DNA of 18,024 bases from an uncultured Bacteroidales bacterium (GTDB taxonomy: Bacteria; Bacteroidota; Bacteroidia; Bacteroidales; UBA932), in contig CABQAB010000010.1 in NCBI GenBank assembly GCA_902461985.1, positions 1 through 18,024 on the forward strand, in the 5' to 3' direction. The notes beneath the pieces were generated by a model. It did no database searches, was not told where the DNA came from, and was given only the letters and a program-made list of their open reading frames with translations. The position numbers and the translations under genes were made by a program. How positions within the stretch are numbered: the first letter of the stretch is position 1; every line of letters begins with the position of its first letter. Below are positions 1-8,417 of this stretch, in pieces.

Positions 1-1
1 A

Positions 2-1186
2 GGGGAGGCCAATGTGCCTTTCTTCTCCATTTCTGGTTCCGATTTTGTGGAAATGTTCGTCGGTGTAGGTGCCTCCAGGGTAAGGGACCTGTTCCGCCAG
101 GCCAAGGAAAAGGCTCCGTGCATCATATTCATTGACGAAATCGACGCCGTAGGACGTGCCAGGAGCAAGAACGCCGGATTCTCGTCCAATGACGAGAGGG
201 AGAATACCCTTAACCAGCTGCTTACGGAAATGGACGGATTCGACACGAATTCCGGAGTCATAATACTCGCTGCCACCAACCGTGCCGACATACTGGACAA
301 GGCTCTTCTCAGACCCGGACGTTTCGACAGACAGATCCATGTGGATCTCCCGGACCTCAAGGAAAGGGCCGAGATATTCCAGGTGCATCTCAAAGGCATC
401 AAGCTCTCCGGAGATTTCGACCTTGAGTTCCTTGCCAAACATACTCCGGGCTTCTCCGGTGCCGATATAGCCAACGTGTGCAACGAAGCCGCACTCACGG
501 CAGCCAGACGCAACAAGACGAGCGTAGACAAACAGGATTTCTTAGACTCAGTGGACCGCATCGTAGGCGGATTGGAGAGGAAGGACAAGATTATCACTCC
601 TCAGGAGAAGAAATCCATTGCACATCATGAAGCAGGGCACGCAGTCGTAAGCTGGCTTCTGCCTCACGCGAATCCTCTTTTCAAAGTGACGATTGTACCT
701 CGCGGACAGGCTCTCGGAGCCGCATGGTACCTGCCGGAAGAGCGTCAGATTATGACAAGGTCTCAGATGCTTGATGAAATGTGCTCGCTGATAGGCGGAC
801 GCGTGGCCGAGGAGATGGTCAACGGGGAACCGTCGACAGGTGCGCTCAACGATCTGGAAAGACTTACCAAGATGGCATACAGCATGGTATGCTACTACGG
901 CATGAGCAAATCGGTCGGCACGCTCTCTTTCTACGACTCCACAGGTGAAAGAGGTTACGAACTTTCACGTCCTTATAGCGAAAAGACTGCAGAGATAATG
1001 GACAAGGAAGTCAAGACCCTCGTTCAGGAGATTCACGACAAGACATTGGAGATTCTGACAGCCCACAGGGAACAATTCCTGACGGTGGCTGCTCTCCTTT
1101 TGGAAAAAGAAGTTATATTTGCAGATGATCTGGAGCGTATACTCGGTCCGAGGACCGCTGCGCAACAGGAAACCACTGAAAATTGA
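2..1186 (+). CDS. ftsH: ATP-dependent zinc metalloprotease FtsH (5'-truncated by window edge)
   Basis: Membrane-anchored AAA+ protease that extracts and degrades misfolded or regulated membrane and cytosolic proteins, acting as a hexamer on the inner membrane. The frame is open from base 2, so the GTG at 14 is internal; the N-terminal membrane segments and Walker A lie outside the window. Visible in order: the pore-loop region ([17 protein letters not shown]), Walker B (IIFIDEID, near base 119), the second region of homology with arginine fingers ([10 protein letters not shown]), the AAA lid, the peptidase zinc motif HEAGH at 626-640, and the later Asp ligand in [13 protein letters not shown]. 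The acidic C-terminal tail ends normally. cdsA follows after 33 nt on the same strand, suggesting co-transcription. Identity is certain; only the start is missing. Confidence 0.97.
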   Translation, partial: GEANVPFFSISGSDFVEMFVGVGASRVRDLFRQAKEKAPCIIFIDEIDAVGRARSKNAGFSSNDERENTLNQLLTEMDGFDTNSGVIILAATNRADILDKALLRPGRFDRQIHVDLPDLKERAEIFQVHLKGIKLSGDFDLEFLAKHTPGFSGADIANVCNEAALTAARRNKTSVDKQDFLDSVDRIVGGLERKDKIITPQEKKSIAHHEAGHAVVSWLLPHANPLFKVTIVPRGQALGAAWYLPEERQIMTRSQMLDEMCSLIGGRVAEEMVNGEPSTGALNDLERLTKMAYSMVCYYGMSKSVGTLSFYDSTGERGYELSRPYSEKTAEIMDKEVKTLVQEIHDKTLEILTAHREQFLTVAALLLEKEVIFADDLERILGPRTAAQQETTEN

Positions 1187-1219
1187 CACTGCCGGGCCTG
1201 TCCCGGAACATCTGTAACT

Positions 1220-2080
1220 ATGAAGAACTTTTTTGTCCGGACTCTTTCGGGAGCCGTATTTCTGATGCTGATGGTGACCGCCCTGCTTTTGGGCAATTAT
1301 GCCGAGTGCGGCAAATATTTTTTCGCTTTGGCTATGCTCGGGGCTTTAGTGGCCATGATGGTTGAATTCTATCGTCTGAGAATGGGGGCAATCTACAGAC
1401 TGCCCCGCGTTCTCGCGATTATCGGTTCCTGCCTGATGTTCTTAGTGACATTTTTTGTCCAGTCTACGCCGGCAGCCAACGGAAGGCTGATTATCCTCAC
1501 CTTCATACCATTGTTTGTGGTAATGATTGATTCGCTTTTCGTGAAAGACAAAAAGGATTTCGGCAAATTTGCGGACATCTATACAGGCATACTCTACATT
1601 GCAGTGCCTTGGACTCTTCTGAATTTTTCGGTGTTCAACGCATCAAAAGAATTCAACGGCTTCATGCTGCTCAGCCTATTTATCATAATATGGGTTTCTG
1701 ATGTGGGTGCATATGTCTTCGGTTCGACTTTGGGGCAGAAATACGGCCCGAAACTCTGTCCGTCCATTTCACCGAAGAAATCCTGGATAGGCTGCGCCGG
1801 AGGCCTCCTGTCAGCCTTGGGAGCGGGAATCGGGATGCACTACTTGCCTTGCCTGCCTTTCAGCGGCATTTCCGTCTGGCACTGCATAGCGATTGCTGCG
1901 ATAGTAAACATCTGCGGGGTATTCGGTGACCTGATTGAGTCGATGTGGAAAAGAATAGCCGGAGTAAAGGACTCCGGAAAGATAATTCCGGGACATGGCG
2001 GCATGCTTGACCGTTTTGACAGTGCCCTGATGGCGATTCCGGCTGCGACCGTATATATCATGGCTTTCGGGCTCATTTGA
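1220..2080 (+). CDS. cdsA: Phosphatidate cytidylyltransferase (CDP-diglyceride synthase)
   Basis: Converts phosphatidic acid plus CTP to CDP-diacylglycerol, the branch-point precursor of bacterial phospholipids, in the inner membrane. The 286-residue product is strongly hydrophobic with several predicted membrane segments. Near its C-terminus (about residues 241-267) it carries the complete family signature: S-x-x-KR, KDSG, then PGHGGMLDRFD, where the acidic residues bind catalytic metals. The ATG at 1220 is 33 nt after ftsH with no terminator between, so it probably belongs to the ftsH transcript. psd, further along the same lipid pathway, comes next. Length and motif agree with functional CdsA proteins, and nothing looks broken. 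Confidence 0.96.
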   Translation: MKNFFVRTLSGAVFLMLMVTALLLGNYAECGKYFFALAMLGALVAMMVEFYRLRMGAIYRLPRVLAIIGSCLMFLVTFFVQSTPAANGRLIILTFIPLFVVMIDSLFVKDKKDFGKFADIYTGILYIAVPWTLLNFSVFNASKEFNGFMLLSLFIIIWVSDVGAYVFGSTLGQKYGPKLCPSISPKKSWIGCAGGLLSALGAGIGMHYLPCLPFSGISVWHCIAIAAIVNICGVFGDLIESMWKRIAGVKDSGKIIPGHGGMLDRFDSALMAIPAATVYIMAFGLI

Positions 2081-2081
2081 T

Positions 2082-2112
2082 TTTGAATAGTGGGGCGGAT
2101 TGCCTAAATTTG
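2082..2112 (+). promoter_or_regulatory. Bacteroides-type sigma-A promoter ahead of psd
   Basis: A TTTG at 2082-2085 is separated by 19 nt from TAAATTTG at 2105-2112. This matches the known Bacteroidetes -33/-7 consensus (TTTG, 19-20 nt, TAnnTTTG). It lies just after the cdsA stop and 44 nt before the psd ATG, giving a short leader that holds a small CCGC/GCGG hairpin around 2125-2137. It implies that psd and the downstream CNNM gene can be transcribed apart from ftsH-cdsA. This is pattern matching; no transcription data. Confidence 0.7.
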
Positions 2113-2156
2113 CAGGATTGATTGCCGCTGAAGGCGGTATATAATTGTTATTTGGA

Positions 2157-2813
2157 ATGAAGATACACAAGGATTGTTACAGGACGATAGCCTATGTCTG
2201 GCTGATATGCCTTATCTTGCTTTTCCTCGTATGGTGGTTTTTAGGCAAGGTACTGTATGTATCCATACCGCTTACGCTGGTGCTTTTGTTTCCCATGGGA
2301 TTCATAACATATTTTTTCCGGCTGCCCGTAAGGGATACGGTCCCGGGAGACAATGTGCTGACGGCGGTTGCGGACGGGGAGATAGTGATACTTGAAAAGG
2401 TCTATGAACCTGAATACCTGAAAAGAGAGTGCATCCAGGTATCCATCTATATGAATTTCTTCAATGTCCACGTGAATTTCTGGCCTATGGACGGCAAGGT
2501 GACATATTACAAATACCATCCGGGCAAATATTATCTCGCGTTCCTCCCGAAAGCTTCCGAACTGAACGAACATTCATCCATCGGGATGGAGAACAGTTAC
2601 GGACGGATTCTTTTCAAGCAGCTCGCCGGCACCTTCGCAAGAAGGATTGTCTGCTACGCAAAGGAAGGGGAGACCGTTAGTAAGGGGAGTCAGTGCGGAA
2701 TCATCAAATTCGGATCCCGCATCGATATGTATCTTCCGCTCGATGCGGACATCAAGGTTGAAATCGGAGATGACGTGAGAGCATGCGAAACCGTAATTGC
2801 TGAGTTGAAGTAA
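2157..2813 (+). CDS. psd: Phosphatidylserine decarboxylase, small membrane-anchored (archaeal-like) type
   Basis: Decarboxylates phosphatidylserine to phosphatidylethanolamine at the inner membrane; a pyruvoyl enzyme made by self-cleavage. The 218-residue product begins with two hydrophobic segments (about residues 10-50), then the conserved NVHVN-type stretch (FNVHVNFWPMDGKV). Near the C-terminus is FGSRID, in which Gly186-Ser187 is the expected cleavage site giving the pyruvoyl alpha chain. I chose the ATG at 2157; an in-frame TTG at 2145 would add four residues but has no advantage. The downstream gene begins 2 nt after the stop, so the two are tightly coupled. The partner phosphatidylserine synthase (pssA), often adjacent in Bacteroidetes, is not in this window. 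Confidence 0.93.
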   Translation: MKIHKDCYRTIAYVWLICLILLFLVWWFLGKVLYVSIPLTLVLLFPMGFITYFFRLPVRDTVPGDNVLTAVADGEIVILEKVYEPEYLKRECIQVSIYMNFFNVHVNFWPMDGKVTYYKYHPGKYYLAFLPKASELNEHSSIGMENSYGRILFKQLAGTFARRIVCYAKEGETVSKGSQCGIIKFGSRIDMYLPLDADIKVEIGDDVRACETVIAELK

Positions 2814-2815
2814 CT

Positions 2816-4156
2816 ATGACAGAAGTAATCATAATTATATTCCTGATTTTCCTGAACGGCTTGTTCTCGATGTCCGAGATAGCCCTGATATCTGCCCGCA
2901 AGTCCTCCCTGCAAAGTCAGTCCGAGGAGGGCAATGACAAGGCCGCGAGGGCTCTGAAAATTGCTTCAGACCCGGACAAGTTCCTTTCAACCATACAGAT
3001 AGGCATTACCTTAATCGGTATACTTACCGGTATTTTTTCCGGCAACACCATCGCTGCTGCCTTAAGCGGCGTCTTCGTCAAATGGGGTATGGGTGGCTCT
3101 GTCGCCGTAGGACTTGCCAAAGCGATAATCGTCTTTATCGTCACTTACTTCTCAATCGTGCTCGGAGAACTCGTGCCGAAGAGAATAGGAATGAGCAAGG
3201 CTGAGAAAGTTGCTAAAGCAGTTGCCGGACCTATGACTGTGCTGTCCAAAATCGCCTCTCCGTTCATCTGGGTGCTTTCCAAAAGCACGTCAGGAATAGC
3301 GAAAATGCTCGGAATAGGCGAGAACGAGACTAATGTGACGGAAGACGAGATAATGTCGCTGGTACAGGAAGGAGTGGAGGACGATCAGGTTTCAGAAGTA
3401 CAGCAGGACATAGTGGAAAGGGTGTTCACTCTCGGAGACTTGAGCGTAAATACGATTATGACTCCACGGGCCGACATTGTATGGCTGGACAAGACCATGA
3501 CGGAACAGGAAGTGAGGGACGTAATCCAGGAAAACATCTATGAAGAATATCCTGTGTGCGATGATGACCTTGACCATGTGTTAGGAGTGCTCAACATAAA
3601 AGATTTTCTCAAGGGGATAGGCTCGGAAGATTTCAATCTGGCTGAAATGATGCGTGAGCCTGTCTATTTCCACGAAAACATGACCGTCTACAAGGTGCTT
3701 GAAGAAATGAAGGACAAGCACATTTCCAGAGCGCTTGTCTGCGATGAATACGGTGCTTTGTGCGGATTCATCTCTCTCAAAGATATAATGGAGGCCCTTG
3801 TAGGCAATGTGAACGATGACGAGGAGGACGAGCCGTACATAATTCCCAGAAAAGGTTCAGACGGCAAGCCTGACGAAAGCGGTGAGAACGGTTATTTAGT
3901 TGAAGGAAACTGTCCGATTTACGATTTCCTCTCTTTCTTCGATCTTCTTGATGACACGATGGAGGATTTCGAATACACCACTGTCGCCGGTCTGATTCTC
4001 AGTGAAAGCGGACATATACCGGAAACAGGTGAGAGTCTTGAATGGGAAGGCTTTAAATTCGAAGTAGTGGACATGGACGGTCCCCGTATTGACAAAGTCC
4101 TTGTCACAAAATCATCTACGGAACAGTCAGCAGGGACATCAGAAACAGCCGACTAA
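2816..4156 (+). CDS. CNNM/CorC-HlyC family membrane protein (DUF21 plus CBS pair)
   Basis: Inner-membrane protein of the family often labelled 'hemolysin' or CorC; members with known function are linked to Mg2+/Co2+ transport or export, so that is the best guess and not proven here. The 446-residue protein has an N-terminal DUF21 transmembrane domain (about residues 1-165) with the conserved GELVPKR at 117-123. An acidic linker leads to a CBS pair opening with the typical VNTIMTPR (about 211-218). The C-terminal CorC_HlyC domain follows, after an acidic insert (DDEEDE, about residue 338). The start codon is 2 nt after the psd stop, suggesting translational coupling. It is the last gene of the plus-strand cluster and converges on ispG. 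Confidence 0.9.
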   Translation: MTEVIIIIFLIFLNGLFSMSEIALISARKSSLQSQSEEGNDKAARALKIASDPDKFLSTIQIGITLIGILTGIFSGNTIAAALSGVFVKWGMGGSVAVGLAKAIIVFIVTYFSIVLGELVPKRIGMSKAEKVAKAVAGPMTVLSKIASPFIWVLSKSTSGIAKMLGIGENETNVTEDEIMSLVQEGVEDDQVSEVQQDIVERVFTLGDLSVNTIMTPRADIVWLDKTMTEQEVRDVIQENIYEEYPVCDDDLDHVLGVLNIKDFLKGIGSEDFNLAEMMREPVYFHENMTVYKVLEEMKDKHISRALVCDEYGALCGFISLKDIMEALVGNVNDDEEDEPYIIPRKGSDGKPDESGENGYLVEGNCPIYDFLSFFDLLDDTMEDFEYTTVAGLILSESGHIPETGESLEWEGFKFEVVDMDGPRIDKVLVTKSSTEQSAGTSETAD

Positions 4157-4162
4157 AACGAC

Positions 4163-4265
4163 TGTCATATCGGGCAAAGCCCGAAGGGGGTAGTCGAGAT
4201 AGCTATCAAGTGCCGATACTTTAAGAAGATCTCTCCGCTCACGATGCTCGGTCGGTCGAGATGAC
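4163..4265. repeat. Convergent intergenic spacer with palindromes; likely dispersed intergenic repeat
   Basis: The 118-nt gap between the convergent CNNM and ispG genes is palindrome-rich. TGTCAT at 4163-4168 is inverted as ATGACA at 4261-4266. TCGGGC-AAA-GCCCGA at 4170-4184 is a perfect 6-bp hairpin, and GATAGCTATC at 4198-4207 is a perfect 10-nt palindrome. The right end, read on the minus strand, begins GTCATCTCGACCG followed by a GAGCGGAGAGATCT-like stretch, resembling a widespread class of bacterial intergenic repeats. A 13-nt sequence with one mismatch to that core recurs at 16942-16954. There is no T-run, so it is not a canonical Rho-independent terminator. No ORF is present. Confidence 0.45.
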
Positions 4266-4274
4266 AAAGCCCCG

Positions 4275-5618
4275 TTACTCAGCAGACATCAATTCGACAA
4301 GACGGTCTACGGCCTCATCCTCAGGAACGTGCTTCAGCACGGCTGTCCGGCCTTTATAGATAGTCACCTTACGGTTGCCTTCTCCTACATAGCCCCAGTC
4401 TGCATCAGCCATTTCCCCTGGCCCGTTGACGATACATCCCATAACTGCGATGACCTTGCCTTTGAAGCCTGCCGTCTTTGCCTTGACTTTCTCGAAAGTA
4501 CCCTGCAGGTCATACATCGTACGGCCGCAACCGGGACAGGCGATATATTCCGGCCTGTAGAAACGACGTCTGGCGGCCTGCAGAAGCTCGTCCACAAGAT
4601 ATTCCGCATATTCCGGAGAGACAGCAGTTACGGCTCCGTTTTCATCTATATAGGTGCCGCTGATTTCCACTTCGTCCAGTTCTCTGTCAAGCAGCATCTT
4701 TCCGAAATCACAGGAAAGGTCGTAAAGCAGACGCTCTCTTGACGGAGCGTCATACACCGCCACAGCCCTGCGGCCTCCATCGGTGATGGAAAGACGGGTC
4801 ATTGACGAGTGCAGCCTGCGGGAATACCTGTCAGAAAGATAGCGGGCAGGAGGGAGTTCTGCTTCCGGATCTTCAGTAAGAGACACCCGGACCGTATCTC
4901 CAATGCCTTGCGACAGAAGAGCGGAAATGCCGACCAAAGACTTGATTCTGCCGGCATCTCCGTTTCCGGCTTCCGTAACTCCCAAATGAAGAGGGTAGTG
5001 CATATCCTCCGCAATCATCGCCACCGCAAGCAGGCGGTAGGCTTCCACCATAACTATTGTATTGCTGGCTTTGAGACTCACGACCACATTGCTGAAGTCG
5101 TTTTCCCTGCACATGCGCAGCCATTCCATCGCAGCTTCTTTCATGCCCTCGGCGGTGTTGCCGTAAAGTCCGGTAATTCTTTCGCCTAAAGAGCCGTGAT
5201 TGACTCCTATCCTGATTGCAGTCCCATTCTGCCTGCAGACATCTACAAGTTGTGAGAAACGGCATTTTGCAGTTTCGAAGTCCCTGCTGAAATTTCCGGG
5301 ATTGATTCTGACCTTATCCACGACAGAGGCCACTGCAATCGCTATATCCGAACTGAAATGCACGTCAGCAACAATAGGGACGTCGCAGCCGCTCTCGCGA
5401 AGCCTTCTCCTGATTTCCGCTATCGCCTCCACCTGGGCCATGGACGGGACGGTGAGACGGATCAACTGGGAGCCTGCCTTTGCCAGACGCAGACACTGAC
5501 GGTAAGACCCCTCCACATCTGATGTATGCGTGTTGCACATTGTCTGGACGACAATCGGATTTCCACCGCCGATTATCACATTTCCTACCCTTACAGGGTC
5601 GCTGACATAATCAATCAT
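4275..5618 (-). CDS. ispG: 4-hydroxy-3-methylbut-2-enyl diphosphate synthase (IspG/GcpE)
   Basis: Penultimate enzyme of the MEP isoprenoid pathway, a cytosolic [4Fe-4S] enzyme. Visible are the N-terminal TIM-barrel motifs (PIVADVHF, KVRINPGNF, RIGVNHGSL, LGVTEAGNGDAGRIKS) and the C-terminal cluster domain with CPGCGRT, GCIVNGPGE and the paired cysteines. Those supply three Cys ligands and the Glu ligand. Between the two lies an insert of roughly 110 residues (after SLTEDPEAELPPARYL up to FYRPEYIACPGC). The family insert in Bacteroidetes and plants is usually much larger, making proteins above 600 residues, so 447 residues is intermediate. I prefer the ATG at 5618; a TTG at 5648 would add ten residues and overlap the upstream gene. 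Probably the last gene of the ligA-ispG transcript. Confidence 0.94.
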   Translation of the reverse strand: MIDYVSDPVRVGNVIIGGGNPIVVQTMCNTHTSDVEGSYRQCLRLAKAGSQLIRLTVPSMAQVEAIAEIRRRLRESGCDVPIVADVHFSSDIAIAVASVVDKVRINPGNFSRDFETAKCRFSQLVDVCRQNGTAIRIGVNHGSLGERITGLYGNTAEGMKEAAMEWLRMCRENDFSNVVVSLKASNTIVMVEAYRLLAVAMIAEDMHYPLHLGVTEAGNGDAGRIKSLVGISALLSQGIGDTVRVSLTEDPEAELPPARYLSDRYSRRLHSSMTRLSITDGGRRAVAVYDAPSRERLLYDLSCDFGKMLLDRELDEVEISGTYIDENGAVTAVSPEYAEYLVDELLQAARRRFYRPEYIACPGCGRTMYDLQGTFEKVKAKTAGFKGKVIAVMGCIVNGPGEMADADWGYVGEGNRKVTIYKGRTAVLKHVPEDEAVDRLVELMSAE

Positions 5619-5637
5619 ATAAGAAGCTGTTTTGAAA

Positions 5638-6531
5638 CTAATTGTCAAAAACTGACTTTTTAGCCTCTTCCCGGATTTGACGGCGCGTCTTGCCTATGCG
5701 CTTGCCTAACTGGAAATGAAGCCCGACAGATACCACAACATTCATCTGATAGGAATACCTGTAGTAGTATCTGCTATAGTAATCAGGCTCGAAAAACGAG
5801 TCGAAAGCATGTTTGTATGCTGCTGAAAAGTGTATTTCGACAGGGTCGAAAACGAATGCGAACCCAAGTCCGCCCTTGATTCCGTAGTCAAAACGCTTCT
5901 CGAAAGGAGCGAATGACCGCACATACTCGTCCTGTAAAGTGACAGGATAGTCCGGAGTAAGATTATGATAACCGACACCTTCAATTTCAGGCGCATAACG
6001 ATGTATCCCCAATCTGCAGCCGACGAACAGGCCGATATTCAGGAATACTTTCATCTTCCAGAAATCTACGTGGCAGTGAGCCATGAAAGGCACTTCCACT
6101 ACATCCATAACTACCGACTGCGCACCTAAGAAAACCGGCACAGTATTGTTGTCGCTGTCGTGTCTGTACTTATAGCCCTCCTGAGTGTAGAAAATACCGG
6201 TCTGGAATCCGAAATACGGCATGTAACCGAACATTTTTCCGTATTTAGTGTAGGTCACCCCAACATTCCAGGGTACGAAAATCATGTCCTGCTTGGCAAA
6301 TTCAGGAGTCAGGAAAGTGCGGCTAAGGCCAGCTCCGTACTGAACGCCGATCATGGAATAGTCGTTGATTGGCTTCTTCTTTTTCAGGTTGTAGGTGTCC
6401 ACCAGTTCGTCAGGGATATTCTCAACCTTGATACCTTCCATGAGCAATGAATCCAGATCCCCCTCCATCTGGGCCATCGCCGGCAGAATGAAAGCGAAAA
6501 GGAGGAATATGAATGAAAAACTTTTTCTCAT
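5638..6531 (-). CDS. Putative outer-membrane beta-barrel protein (PorT-like)
   Basis: The 297-residue product starts with a clear Sec signal peptide (MRKSFSFIFLLFAFILPAMA, cleavage probably before QMEGD). An acidic linker ending in KKKKPINDYS follows. The rest alternates polar and aromatic residues in short strands with Gly turns (YMPYFGFQTGIFY, KMKVFLNIGLFVGCRLG, VVVSVGLHFQLGKRIG), as in an 8-10 stranded outer-membrane barrel. The overall style resembles PorT-family barrels of Bacteroidetes, but I cannot assign a specific function. A Tyr-rich loop (YYSRYYYRYSYQ) lies near the end. It begins 33 nt after the Big_5 lipoprotein stop and ends just before ispG, so it is probably co-transcribed with both and may work with the lipoprotein at the outer membrane. 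Confidence 0.75.
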   Translation of the reverse strand: MRKSFSFIFLLFAFILPAMAQMEGDLDSLLMEGIKVENIPDELVDTYNLKKKKPINDYSMIGVQYGAGLSRTFLTPEFAKQDMIFVPWNVGVTYTKYGKMFGYMPYFGFQTGIFYTQEGYKYRHDSDNNTVPVFLGAQSVVMDVVEVPFMAHCHVDFWKMKVFLNIGLFVGCRLGIHRYAPEIEGVGYHNLTPDYPVTLQDEYVRSFAPFEKRFDYGIKGGLGFAFVFDPVEIHFSAAYKHAFDSFFEPDYYSRYYYRYSYQMNVVVSVGLHFQLGKRIGKTRRQIREEAKKSVFDN

Positions 6532-6564
6532 CGGTCTTGAAATTTAGTAATCCTCAAAAATTAC

Positions 6565-8379
6565 TTAACGGAACATTTCCTCAAGGTTCAGGTCCTGTTC
6601 GATTTCCGACATCTCGGGTATGTCCAGAACGAAACTACCGTCCTCCAGTTTGTAGAACATCACTTTTTCCGGCTGCTTGTGTTCTAATAGAATACCTGTG
6701 TCCACTATGCCGTTGCGATTCAGATCTTCGGTGATGCGGACTGAATATTTTCCGGCTTTCAGGTATGGGAACACCAGTTCACTGTCACTGTCAATTATGA
6801 ACGAGCGTAACACATTGTCCCTCTTCTCATTGAGCAGGTCCACAATATATTTGTTCTTCACTCCGCTCATATTCAGTTTCAACTGGCTCAGTTTGTCATC
6901 ATTGGGCAGGCTCACTTTCACGTCAAGGCTGTCGTTCCAGAAACCATTGATATCAGAGAACTTACGGTGAGGGACATGCATCTTGTACTCATAGCCCTGC
7001 ATATACTTCAGATTAGGACGGAGGGTGTAGCATCTGAGATTGAGACTGTCCTTTTCGATTGTAAAGCTTTCGTTTTTTTCCTGCTGGCGTGGATTTACGG
7101 ATTTGAATACGATGGAATCGAAAGCCTCCTCCACAAGAGGGTATTTGAACTCGAACCTGAATCCGTACTGTTCTATGTTTTCGGGCTTCGCATCGACGGT
7201 AAACACACAGAGGGTATCTTCTTTCCTGATGTCTCTGCCGGAACTCTTCTTTGCGGCATTTCCGGTCTTGCGGGGCTTGGTAAGCTTGACCGTTTCTGTG
7301 AAATCGGAGAGAAAACCGGTGGTATCGGTCTTCATATACTTTACGTTAAGGTAAAGAGTGTCCGGCTGCTTTTTCGGATCGTTCACCCAGATTTCCAGAC
7401 TGTCCCGTTTTATGTTGAACTGCGTGATAAGCTTGTCATGCGGCACTCCTTTTATCCAGATCGAATCAATCTGAGCATAGGGAGCCATGAAAGTAATGTA
7501 CGCAGTGCGTTCCCCAAGTCTCTCCTTGTTCACTATCATCTGTTTGGAAGGATTTTCCTTGAACATATTCAATGTGTATTCGGTCTTTCTCGCAAGACAG
7601 TTCACTGTGTCCTTCATGTCATAACGCATAAGTTCCGGCAGCGAATCCCGCACGCGCCCGACCGGACGGATGAGGGTGTCGCAAAATGCAATCCTTTCAG
7701 TTTCAGGGTCGTACTTATTGTTGCCGTTCTCGTCCTTGACTGCGTAGAGCCGATAAAGAGTGTCCTGGATGTTCCTGATTACGAAATATCCCCAGTCATC
7801 GGTCTTGGCGGAAGCCACAGGTCTCTGCAGAAAAACGGCGGAGTCCGCATGGTCCTTGTATAGCATGACAGTCGCTCCTTTGACAGGCTTCAAGCTGTTG
7901 CAGTCAAGCACACTGCCTGTCACAAGCATTGAGTCGATGTGGTCGCCGGTAGAGAATACATATGAATAACCAGGATATGGATTGCCCTCATTATTGTCAG
8001 CTATTCCGCCCAGATCAAGAGTGTAGGTGCGCCCGCTGTCGAGAGGGGATTCGAACGAAACGATAACGCTTTTGTTGTGAATCCTGTATTTTGGGCGTTT
8101 CTCAAGCGGAGGAGAAAGATATATGCCTGAAGGGTCCTTGACAACCACATATTCATTGAAGGTAAATGTGAGTTTTGTATTTTTCACAGGCACTCCGGTA
8201 GCAGCTTCCAACGGTTCCACCTTTTTGATTACCGGGGGGATAGTGTCTTTGGCACCGCCGGTAGGGGGAGTGGTCGTATTGGCGCAGGAATGTGAGAATA
8301 CAGTAATTCCCAACACTACAGCCACCGGAATAACCGGGAAAAATCTGGAAAAGAAGGCTTTGATATATCTTCCGCTCAT
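6565..8379 (-). CDS. Bacterial Ig-like (Big_5) domain lipoprotein
   Basis: Predicted 604-residue lipoprotein. A hydrophobic N-terminal segment (about residues 15-30) ends at Cys32 in a loose lipobox (VFSHSC), followed by NTTTPPTGGAKDTIPPVI. That is the typical opening of the Bacteroidetes Big_5/SbsA-like Ig family. The Ig-like domain spans about residues 45-145 (KLTFTFNEYV, TYVFSTGD-like strands). A carboxypeptidase-regulatory-like beta fold follows (VTGSVLDCNSLKPVKGATVMLY), and two Asp/Asn-rich loops, DENGNNKYDPETE and DLNRNGIVDTG, look like calcium-binding turns. It is probably periplasm- or surface-exposed. Function is unknown. It starts 38 nt after spoT and is followed 33 nt later by the beta-barrel gene. 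Confidence 0.85.
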   Translation of the reverse strand: MSGRYIKAFFSRFFPVIPVAVVLGITVFSHSCANTTTPPTGGAKDTIPPVIKKVEPLEAATGVPVKNTKLTFTFNEYVVVKDPSGIYLSPPLEKRPKYRIHNKSVIVSFESPLDSGRTYTLDLGGIADNNEGNPYPGYSYVFSTGDHIDSMLVTGSVLDCNSLKPVKGATVMLYKDHADSAVFLQRPVASAKTDDWGYFVIRNIQDTLYRLYAVKDENGNNKYDPETERIAFCDTLIRPVGRVRDSLPELMRYDMKDTVNCLARKTEYTLNMFKENPSKQMIVNKERLGERTAYITFMAPYAQIDSIWIKGVPHDKLITQFNIKRDSLEIWVNDPKKQPDTLYLNVKYMKTDTTGFLSDFTETVKLTKPRKTGNAAKKSSGRDIRKEDTLCVFTVDAKPENIEQYGFRFEFKYPLVEEAFDSIVFKSVNPRQQEKNESFTIEKDSLNLRCYTLRPNLKYMQGYEYKMHVPHRKFSDINGFWNDSLDVKVSLPNDDKLSQLKLNMSGVKNKYIVDLLNEKRDNVLRSFIIDSDSELVFPYLKAGKYSVRITEDLNRNGIVDTGILLEHKQPEKVMFYKLEDGSFVLDIPEMSEIEQDLNLEEMFR

Positions 8380-8417
8380 TCTGGTTCTTGTTAATCAAGT
8401 TGTTCTTTGAAGATTGC

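Noticed and set aside
4170..4184. Hairpin TCGGGC-AAA-GCCCGA as a Rho-independent terminator
   Set aside because: No T-run follows on either strand; kept only as part of the palindromic spacer.
5619..5648. TTG start of ispG overlapping the barrel gene by 11 nt
   Set aside because: The ATG at 5618 gives a better-placed N-terminus ahead of the first conserved strand; the ten extra residues show no family feature.
6967..7863. 298-codon plus-strand ORF
   Set aside because: Antisense to the Big_5 lipoprotein gene; no recognisable domain, no promoter, and composition of a shadow frame.
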